From: JBEKZQ01 sp049509675
Lineage (GTDB): Bacteria; Planctomycetota; Planctomycetia; Pirellulales; Thermoguttaceae
Direction: 5' to 3'
Assembly: GCA_049509675.1 (NCBI GenBank)
Contig: JBEKZQ010000405.1
Location: 1-5,779 of the forward strand
DNA length: 5,779 bases
The notes beneath the pieces were generated by a model that saw only the letters and a list, made by a program, of their open reading frames with translations, searched no databases and was not told the DNA's origin. Below are positions 1 through 4,958 of the stretch, piece by piece. Both the position numbers and the translations under genes were made by a program. Numbering within the stretch: the stretch's first letter is position 1; the number at the start of each line of letters is the position of its first letter.

Positions 1-2786
1 CCGAGGAGATGTACGCGGCCTTTCCGGGCCAGGAGGAGGCCCTGCGGCGCTCGCAGGAGATCGCCGACTCGGTCGGGCTCGAGCTGGAGCTGGGCCGGCG
101 GCATTTTCCGGTCTTCACGCCGCCGGAGGGCAAGACCTCCGAAGAGTTCCTCCGCGAGCTGTGCCAACAGGGGCTGCAAGAGCAGTACGCCGGCGACCCC
201 GAGCGGTGCCCCGGCGGCCGGCTCTCCGACGAGGTGCTCGCCCGCTTCGAGCGCGAGCTGGAAGTGATCAACAAGCTGGGCTTCGCCAATTACTTCCTGA
301 TCGTGTGGGACTTCGTGCGCTTCGCGCGGACCCAGGGCATCCCGGCCACGGCCCGCGGTTCGGGCGTGGGATCGCTGGTGGCCTACGCCCTGCACCTGAG
401 CCACGTCTGCCCGCTACATTACGACCTGCTCTTCGAGCGCTTCCTGGACGAGAACCGCCGCGAGGCGCCGGACATCGACATCGATTTCTGCCAGCAGCGC
501 CGCGGCGAGGTGATCCAGTACGTCAAGGACAAGTACGGCACGGACACGGTGGCCCAGATCGGCACCTTTGGCACCTTGGCCGCCCGGGCGGCAATCCGCG
601 ACGTGGGCCGGGCCCTGGGCCTGCCCATCCCGCGCGTCGACGCCGTCGTGGCCCTGGTGCCGGAAGAATTGAAAATCAAACTCTCCGACGCCCTGGAAAA
701 GAGCGATGACCTGAAGAAGATCTACGACAGCGATCCGGAGATCCGCGAACTGTTGAACCTGGCCATGAAAATCGAGGGCCTGGCCCGCAACGTGGGCACG
801 CACGCCGCCGCCGTGGTCATCGCCGACCGCCCGCTGACCGATTACGTGCCCCTGCAACACGTGCAGAACAAGGAGGAAGTCATTACCCAGTGGGCCATGG
901 GCGACGTGGAGCGGGCCGGCCTGCTGAAAATGGATTTCCTCGGCCTGCGCAACCTGACGACCCTCTCCAAAGTGGTCGATCTGATCGCCGAGACCACCGG
1001 CAAGCGGATCGACCCTTACGCCTTTCCGCTGGACGACCAGGAAACGTTCGCCCTGCTCTGCCGGGGCGAGACGAAGGGCGTTTTCCAACTGGAAAGCGGC
1101 GGCATCCGCGACCTGCTGCAACGGATGAAGCCCGACCATTTCCGCGACATCATCGCCACCAATGCGCTCTACCGGCCCGGGCCGCTGGAAGGCGGCATGG
1201 TGGAAGATTACATCAAGGTCAAACACGGCGGCAAGCAGGCCGAGTACAGCCACCCCGTCATGAAGGAGGTGCTGGAAGAAACGCACGGCGTGATGGTCTA
1301 CCAGGAACAGGTGATGCGGATCCTCAACCGGCTGGGCGGCATCGCGCTGGCCAACGCCTATAGCTGCATCAAGGCCATCAGCAAGAAGAAACTGGAGATG
1401 ATCGCCAAGTTCCGCGAGGAATTCGTCGAAGGCGCGCACCAGCAGGGCATGGCCAAGAAAACGGCCGCCGACGTCTTCGGGCTGATCGAGAAGTTCGCCG
1501 GCTACGGTTTCAACAAGAGCCATTCGACCGCCTACGCCCTGATCGCCTACATGACCGCCTACCTAAAGGCCCACTACCCGGTGGAGTTCATGGCCGCCCT
1601 GCTCTCCAGCGACATTCCCGGCCGGAACTTCAAGAAGAAAGATTCGCTGGTGGAACACGTCGAGGACTGCCAGCGGATGGGCATTACCGTCCTGCCGCCG
1701 GACGTGAATCGCTCGGGCGTGGAATTCACCGTGGCCGACGGAAATATCTGTTACGCCCTGTCGGCCATCAAGGGCTGCGGCGGCGGCGCGGCGGCGGCCA
1801 TCGTCGCGGGCCGCCGCAAGGACGGACCGTACCGCTCGCTGTTCGACTTCTGCGGGCGGCTCGATCCCAGCATGGTCAACCGCACCGCCCTGGAATCGCT
1901 GGTCAAGGCCGGGGCCTTCGACCGCCTGGGCGGCCGCCGGGCACAATACTTCACGGCCATCGATCGGGCCCTGCAGGCCGGCGCCTCGGCGGCCGCCGAC
2001 CGCCGCAGCGGCCAGTTGGGCCTCTTCGGCGACGAGGACGAACCGGCGGAAACCGGCGCCGGCGATCTGCCCGAAATGCCCGAGTGGGAACCCCGCGACC
2101 GGCTCGCCAAAGAGAAGGAAGTGTTGGGCTTCTACATGTCGAGCCATCCCCTGGCCGAGCACCGCGAGACGCTGGCCGCCTACTGTTCGCATAGCACCGT
2201 GGAGGCGGCCGCCCTGAAGCATCGCACCGAAGTCATGCTCGGCGGCATGGTGTCGGCCGTTAAGCTGTCGCACACGAAGAATCCCAAGCCCGGCAGCCCC
2301 AGTCGCTATGCCATGTTCGATCTGGAAGATACGGCCGGCATCATGCGATCGATCGTCTGGCCGGAGCAATTCGCCCAGTTCGGCCAACTGGTCGAGGCCG
2401 ACACGATCCGCGTGGTCCGCGGCGTGATCGACAAGCGGCCCGGCAGCGAAGAGGCGAACCTGATCGTCAATGAAATGATTGTCCTGGAAGACCTGCCGGC
2501 GCGCTGCACGCGGGGCATCGTGATCCGCCTCCTCGAAGAAACCCACGGCCTGGAGAAACTGGACCTCTTGCACGAAATCCTCCGCGGTTATCCGGGCTCC
2601 GGCGGGCTGCAGTTGGTGATCTGCCTCTCGGACGGCCGCCGCGTGGAATGCAGTTGCAGCGATTTCCGCGTGGCCATTTCCCCTGAAATGCGCACCCGGG
2701 TCGAGGAACTCTTAGGTCCGGGCAACCTGCGTCTGGTCACCGCCGCCGGCTCCACCGGCCGCGCGAACGGGCGGGCACACGGCTAG
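1..2786 (+). CDS. dnaE: DNA polymerase III subunit alpha, 5'-truncated by the window edge
   Basis: Catalytic subunit of the replicative DNA polymerase (C-family), which extends primers at the fork in complex with the sliding clamp and loader. The reading frame is already open at base 3, so the internal ATG at base 9 is not the start. Residues below are counted from that ATG (925 to the stop). Seen: palm RGSGVGSLVAY (116-126); PDIDIDF with catalytic D155 and D157; third catalytic Asp D309 in KMDFLGLR; FQLES (359-363); YRPGP (388-392); FNKSHS (501-506); a helix-hairpin-helix near 580-600 (AIKGCGGG); a clamp-binding motif QLGLF (669-673); an OB fold about 741-826; and a C-terminal tail domain. 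In E. coli DnaE the first catalytic Asp is residue 401, so about 245 residues, mostly the PHP domain, lie to the left. No frameshift was seen and the catalytic residues are intact. The 'AYSCIKAISKKK' stretch (450-461) replaces the usual GGADLLRRAMGKKK-type sequence. Confidence 0.97.
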   Translation, partial: EEMYAAFPGQEEALRRSQEIADSVGLELELGRRHFPVFTPPEGKTSEEFLRELCQQGLQEQYAGDPERCPGGRLSDEVLARFERELEVINKLGFANYFLIVWDFVRFARTQGIPATARGSGVGSLVAYALHLSHVCPLHYDLLFERFLDENRREAPDIDIDFCQQRRGEVIQYVKDKYGTDTVAQIGTFGTLAARAAIRDVGRALGLPIPRVDAVVALVPEELKIKLSDALEKSDDLKKIYDSDPEIRELLNLAMKIEGLARNVGTHAAAVVIADRPLTDYVPLQHVQNKEEVITQWAMGDVERAGLLKMDFLGLRNLTTLSKVVDLIAETTGKRIDPYAFPLDDQETFALLCRGETKGVFQLESGGIRDLLQRMKPDHFRDIIATNALYRPGPLEGGMVEDYIKVKHGGKQAEYSHPVMKEVLEETHGVMVYQEQVMRILNRLGGIALANAYSCIKAISKKKLEMIAKFREEFVEGAHQQGMAKKTAADVFGLIEKFAGYGFNKSHSTAYALIAYMTAYLKAHYPVEFMAALLSSDIPGRNFKKKDSLVEHVEDCQRMGITVLPPDVNRSGVEFTVADGNICYALSAIKGCGGGAAAAIVAGRRKDGPYRSLFDFCGRLDPSMVNRTALESLVKAGAFDRLGGRRAQYFTAIDRALQAGASAAADRRSGQLGLFGDEDEPAETGAGDLPEMPEWEPRDRLAKEKEVLGFYMSSHPLAEHRETLAAYCSHSTVEAAALKHRTEVMLGGMVSAVKLSHTKNPKPGSPSRYAMFDLEDTAGIMRSIVWPEQFAQFGQLVEADTIRVVRGVIDKRPGSEEANLIVNEMIVLEDLPARCTRGIVIRLLEETHGLEKLDLLHEILRGYPGSGGLQLVICLSDGRRVECSCSDFRVAISPEMRTRVEELLGPGNLRLVTAAGSTGRANGRAHG

Positions 2787-2803
2787 AGGAGTGGTTCACG
2801 CCG

Positions 2804-2860
2804 ATGAGTTCCATCATGTTCCGTCGTAGTCTTTGTCCCGGAGAGAGAAAAAGGGGATAA
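2804..2860 (+). pseudogene. short ORF directly after dnaE, cut off by the palindromic repeat
   Basis: An ATG 17 bases after the dnaE stop opens an 18-codon frame (MSSIMFRRSLCPGERKRG). It ends at a TAA lying inside the left arm of the 25-bp palindrome. An AGGAG (2787-2791) sits 12 bases upstream, rather far for a good Shine-Dalgarno. One reading is that a gene once followed dnaE and was truncated when the repeat arrived. The equally simple reading is a chance ORF. The peptide matches nothing I recognise. Confidence 0.15.
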
Positions 2861-2961
2861 GTCCAATTATCGCCGTTTCCTTGGTTTTTCCCGGCTTTAG
2901 GGTGGATTGGAGTCCTAATTTCTGTGTCCTGTTCGAATAATTGGACTTATCCCCTTTTTCT
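2846..2961. repeat. 25-bp perfect inverted repeat around a 66-nt centre (MITE/REP-like palindrome)
   Basis: Bases 2846-2870 and 2937-2961 are exact reverse complements over 25 bp; the left arm begins AGAAAAAGGGGATAAGTCC. The pairing continues outward only loosely (G-T, A-T, G-T) and stops abruptly inward. The 66-nt centre (2871-2936) has no open frame of note. In RNA read through from dnaE it would form a long stem ending in a pyrimidine-rich CCCCTTTTTCTTTT run, so it may also act as the dnaE terminator, although the large loop is unlike a classical intrinsic one. The high AT content differs from the flanking genes. No target-site duplication is obvious. It resembles the dispersed palindromes with AAAAAGGGGA-type ends that I recall from planctomycete and related genomes; that link is from memory. 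Confidence 0.8.
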
Positions 2962-3011
2962 TTTCCGACTTCTCCCGTGAGGCGATCTACACGCGGATGG
3001 AAGGCGAATGA
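2962..3011 (+). pseudogene. possible antitoxin gene tail (3' end only)
   Basis: Immediately after the first palindrome a frame reads SDFSREAIYTRMEGE and ends at TGA 3009-3011. That stop overlaps the ATG of the PIN-like start at 3008 by four bases (ATGA). Such overlap is typical of antitoxin-toxin pairs like vapBC. The upstream part of the gene is absent: the frame runs back through the palindrome to a TAA at 2916. The peptide is too short to assign to an antitoxin family. The call rests on position, overlap and the toxin-like partner. Confidence 0.3.
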
Positions 3012-3055
3012 TCCTCCTGGACACCAACGTGCTTGGGCGGTCGCATAATTCCTAG
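3008..3055 (+). pseudogene. remnant of a PIN-domain (VapC-type) toxin gene, N-terminus only
   Basis: The 15-codon frame MILLDTNVLGRSHNS ends at TAG 3053-3055. Its first nine residues match the characteristic opening of PIN-domain ribonuclease toxins (VapC/FitB), a beta strand leading into the first catalytic Asp (here D5) followed by T-N-V/I-L. A full toxin has about 130 residues with three further acidic positions; none of that is present. The frame is lost two bases before the second palindrome begins at 3057, so the rest was probably deleted or replaced when that repeat arrived. The preceding antitoxin-like tail overlaps its ATG. A nine-residue match can arise by chance, but the start codon, ATGA overlap and motif placed exactly at the N-terminus agree with each other. 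Confidence 0.45.
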
Positions 3056-3056
3056 C

Positions 3057-3153
3057 CTCACGCAAAGGCGCGAAGGCGCAAAGGAAACCCCTAAGAAAAG
3101 ATCGCCTTTGCCACAATCCTCGCTTTCTTTGCGACTTGGCGCCTTTGCGTGAG
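3057..3153. repeat. 30-bp imperfect palindrome of the CTCACGCAAAGG type
   Basis: Bases 3057-3071 (CTCACGCAAAGGCGC) pair perfectly with 3139-3153. The stem continues to 3086/3124 with two mismatches and one G-T pair, giving 27 Watson-Crick pairs out of 30 around a 37-nt loop (3087-3123). The left arm contains the 7-mer AAGGCGC twice, eight bases apart (3065 and 3073). I recall this GCAAAGGCGC/GCGCCTTTGCGTGAG motif as a widely dispersed intergenic repeat in many bacterial genomes, planctomycetes included. Its sequence is unrelated to the palindrome 95 bases upstream. It has no coding content. Confidence 0.8.
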
Positions 3154-3217
3154 ACCAGCAGTACGTCTATGGGGGGGCTCGACTCACTTGATCCCCCTCA
3201 AATTCCCGTGCGCTTAC

Positions 3218-3246
3218 TTGCTTTACCCATCCTGCCCAATTAAGAT
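3218..3246 (+). promoter_or_regulatory. weak candidate sigma-70 promoter for the DUF1598-type gene
   Basis: TTGCTT (3218-3223) and TAAGAT (3241-3246) are separated by exactly 17 bases and match the consensus hexamers at 3/6 and 4/6 positions. It would give a 5' leader of about 150 bases. The match is near what chance gives in an AT-richer spacer, so it is a candidate only. Confidence 0.2.
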
Positions 3247-3389
3247 CAAGGGTGTACCCACGGTGCCGCCGCAGCGATTTCGCCCGCCGGCACAAAATCT
3301 TGATTTTGCCCAATTCACGCTCCCGCTGGAGCCGGATGGTGATGTTTTGTCCGGCGCAGTGGGAGCGTACCGGAGATTCCCCCTGATAC

Positions 3390-3394
3390 AGGAG
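3390..3394 (+). promoter_or_regulatory. Shine-Dalgarno fixing the start at 3404
   Basis: AGGAG lies nine bases before ATG 3404. Together with the signal peptide that begins at this ATG, it decides against the upstream GTG at 3149. Confidence 0.75.
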
Positions 3395-3403
3395 ACGATA
3401 CCC

Positions 3404-4744
3404 ATGCGTTCCCATTTGAGCGTTTGCATCGTGTTGCTCGCCGCCGTGTTGGCAGCGCCCACGTGGGTTTTTGCCCAGGGCGGCGTGGCGGTTGATGCCC
3501 AGGGAGTGTTGCAACGCAAGGAACTTGCCGACCAGGGCGGACGGCTGACGCGGGAGCGGGCCCTGGCCGCCAAGGCGGCGCTGAATCCCAAAGTGGCCGC
3601 CTACAGCAAACTGCGGAAGGTTTCGCTCAACCGCTTGGAGAAGGCCATCGCCGATCATCAAAACGTGCTCACCGACGAGATGCGGTACCTGGCCGGCCTG
3701 CTCCGCGTGCGCTACGTCTTCTACTATCCGGAAACCAAGGACATCGTTCTGGCCGGACCGGCCGAAGGCTGGACCACCGATGTCGTGGGCCGGGTGATCG
3801 GCATCGGCAGCGGCCGGCCCGTGATCCAGCTCGAAGACCTGGTGGTGGCGTTGCGGGCGTTTCCCTCGGGAGGCGATCCCACGAAGTTCATCGGCTGCTC
3901 GATCGACCCGACGCAAGAGGGCCTGGCGGCCATGCAGCAATTCCTGCGGAGCATCGGCTCGACGAACCCCAACGTCACGCCGGAGTACATCGTCAGCGGC
4001 CTGCAATCCAACCTGGGCCTGCAAACGATCAGCGTGATGGGCGTGCCGCCCAAGACGCATTTCGCCCAGGTGATGGTCGAGGCCGACTACCGCATGAAGC
4101 TCATCGGCATCGGGCTGGAAAAGCCGCCCGTCCGCCTGGTGAGCTACGTGGATCGGGCCAGCCCGACCGGAGTGGCGCGCAATGCCCTGCAACGGTGGTT
4201 CTTCACGCCCGATTACCAGTGTGTCCGCACGGCCGACGACGGCCTGGCGATGGAACTGGTCGGCGACGGCGTGAAGCTGGTGGGCGAGGATGAATTGGTC
4301 ATGGCCGGCGGGCAGCGGAAAGTTGCCGGCCGGGCCGATCGCGCCAGCCAGGCCTTCGTGAGCAGTTTCACCAAGGTGTACTCCGAGTTGGCCGATCGTT
4401 CGCCGGTCTATGCCCAGTTGCGGAACTTGATCGACCTGATCGTGACCTCCGCCTACATCGAGCAGCAGGACTTCTACGGCAAGGCCGACTGGAAGATGGA
4501 GCTTTTTGGCGACGAAAAGGAATTCCCGGTCGAGACCTGCAACGCCCCGAAGCAGGTGGCGGCAGCGATCAACGCCATTTGGAAAGGCAGTCGCCTGATG
4601 ACGCCCATTGGCGGCGGCGTGAACATTCAACCGGCCCAGTTCCTCCAGACCGACCATCGCTTGCCCGACGCCGACGGCCACGTGGCCAAGCTGCGCCAGC
4701 AGACCAAGATCGAGTTGGCCAAGGGGCAGTGGTGGTGGGACTGA
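3404..4744 (+). CDS. exported protein of unknown function, DUF1598-type
   Basis: The protein has 446 residues and no known reaction. Residues 1-24 form a signal peptide: MRSH, a hydrophobic core (VCIVLLAAVLAA) and a V-F-A cleavage site before Q25, so the mature protein is probably periplasmic or otherwise exported. There is no lipobox and no further membrane segment. It matches my memory of DUF1598, a family almost confined to planctomycetes. Remembered conserved blocks are RYVFYYPETKDIVLAGPAEGW (103-123), IGCSIDPTQEGL (163-174), FAQVMVEADYRMKLIGIGLE (220-239) and GLAMELVGDGVKLVGEDELV (280-299). The C-terminus ends in three tryptophans and an aspartate (WWWD), an unusual tail. The start was chosen for the signal peptide and the AGGAG nine bases upstream. 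The gene stands alone, with a repeat-filled spacer before it and 214 bases after it. The CDS is certain; the family name is a recollection. Confidence 0.88.
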   Translation: MRSHLSVCIVLLAAVLAAPTWVFAQGGVAVDAQGVLQRKELADQGGRLTRERALAAKAALNPKVAAYSKLRKVSLNRLEKAIADHQNVLTDEMRYLAGLLRVRYVFYYPETKDIVLAGPAEGWTTDVVGRVIGIGSGRPVIQLEDLVVALRAFPSGGDPTKFIGCSIDPTQEGLAAMQQFLRSIGSTNPNVTPEYIVSGLQSNLGLQTISVMGVPPKTHFAQVMVEADYRMKLIGIGLEKPPVRLVSYVDRASPTGVARNALQRWFFTPDYQCVRTADDGLAMELVGDGVKLVGEDELVMAGGQRKVAGRADRASQAFVSSFTKVYSELADRSPVYAQLRNLIDLIVTSAYIEQQDFYGKADWKMELFGDEKEFPVETCNAPKQVAAAINAIWKGSRLMTPIGGGVNIQPAQFLQTDHRLPDADGHVAKLRQQTKIELAKGQWWWD

Positions 4745-4793
4745 GTGTTTCCCAACCGCAACGGCCCTGTGCTCGGCTGTTGTGAAAAGACCA

Positions 4794-4836
4794 CGCCCGG
4801 GCGGAAGTCGCCGACACGCTGGCGATTTCGCCGAGC
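4794..4836. repeat. small palindromes in the spacer after the DUF1598-type gene
   Basis: CGCCCGGGCG (4794-4803) is a perfect 10-bp palindrome. A hairpin follows at 4818-4836: GCTGGCG pairs with CGCC-AGC, with one bulged G, around the loop ATTT. No T-run follows, so a rho-independent terminator is not supported. Nothing else in 4745-4958 was identifiable apart from a weak helix-turn-helix-like peptide reported as a finding. Confidence 0.3.
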
Positions 4837-4921
4837 GTCGTAAGTGATTGTACTGACCTGCCTTACAACATCCCACCTTAGATCGGCGTCGAGTTCGGCA
4901 CCACACCTGCTTTGGGAAGCC

Positions 4922-4943
4922 AGCGGTAAGATCCCCAACCGCT
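4922..4943 (+). other. short hairpin just upstream of the sigma factor ribosome binding site
   Basis: AGCGGT (4922-4927) pairs with ACCGCT (4938-4943) around a 10-nt loop. It ends three bases before the AGGAG at 4947. It could shape translation of the sigma factor mRNA, but a 6-bp stem in GC-rich DNA is common by chance. Confidence 0.25.
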
Positions 4944-4946
4944 AGC

Positions 4947-4951
4947 AGGAG
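4947..4951 (+). promoter_or_regulatory. Shine-Dalgarno supporting the GTG start at 4959
   Basis: AGGAG sits seven bases before GTG 4959, ideal spacing. The in-frame ATG at 4983 has no comparable purine-rich site in front of it, which favours GTG as the start. Confidence 0.65.
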
Positions 4952-4958
4952 CCCACTC

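Larger units (their letters stand above)
3154..3403 (+). other. non-coding leader region upstream of the DUF1598-type gene
   Basis: These 250 bases carry no convincing gene. The frame of the downstream gene stays open here back to a GTG at 3149, but that GTG lies within the palindrome arm and the implied 85-residue extension has no recognisable or planctomycete-like coding character. A small 7-bp hairpin (CAAAATC-TT-GATTTTG, 3293-3308) and a seven-G run (3171-3177) are present. Read on the minus strand, 3201-3240 (GGGCAGGATGGGTAAAGC...) loosely resembles a degenerate dispersed repeat, but this is not firm. A weak promoter candidate is listed separately. Confidence 0.5.

Noticed and set aside
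414..2573. Long minus-strand and alternative-frame open frames inside dnaE
   Set aside because: They are shadows of a conserved dnaE frame in high-GC DNA, with low-complexity Arg/Pro/Ala or His/Gln composition and no motifs.
2814..3116. A 100-codon minus-strand frame across both palindromes
   Set aside because: It is composed mainly of repeat sequence (both arms and centre of the first palindrome, left arm of the second) and has no recognisable protein content.
3057..3153. CRISPR array or attachment site at the CTCACGCAAAGG repeat
   Set aside because: There are only two arms in inverted orientation and no regularly spaced direct repeats, no cas genes, no integrase and no tRNA nearby.
3188..3249. 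7-bp inverted repeat CTTGATC/GATCAAG in the leader as an operator
   Set aside because: Seven base pairs about 50 bases apart is expected by chance in a spacer of this size, and nothing links it to a regulator.
3149..3403. N-terminal extension of the DUF1598-type gene to the GTG at 3149
   Set aside because: The GTG lies inside a repeat arm, has no proper ribosome binding site, and would bury a textbook signal peptide 85 residues into the protein.
4483..4785. Small alternative-frame plus and minus frames around the end of the DUF1598-type gene (including 4579-4785)
   Set aside because: They overlap a strong signal-peptide-bearing CDS out of frame, have no ribosome binding site and show shadow composition.
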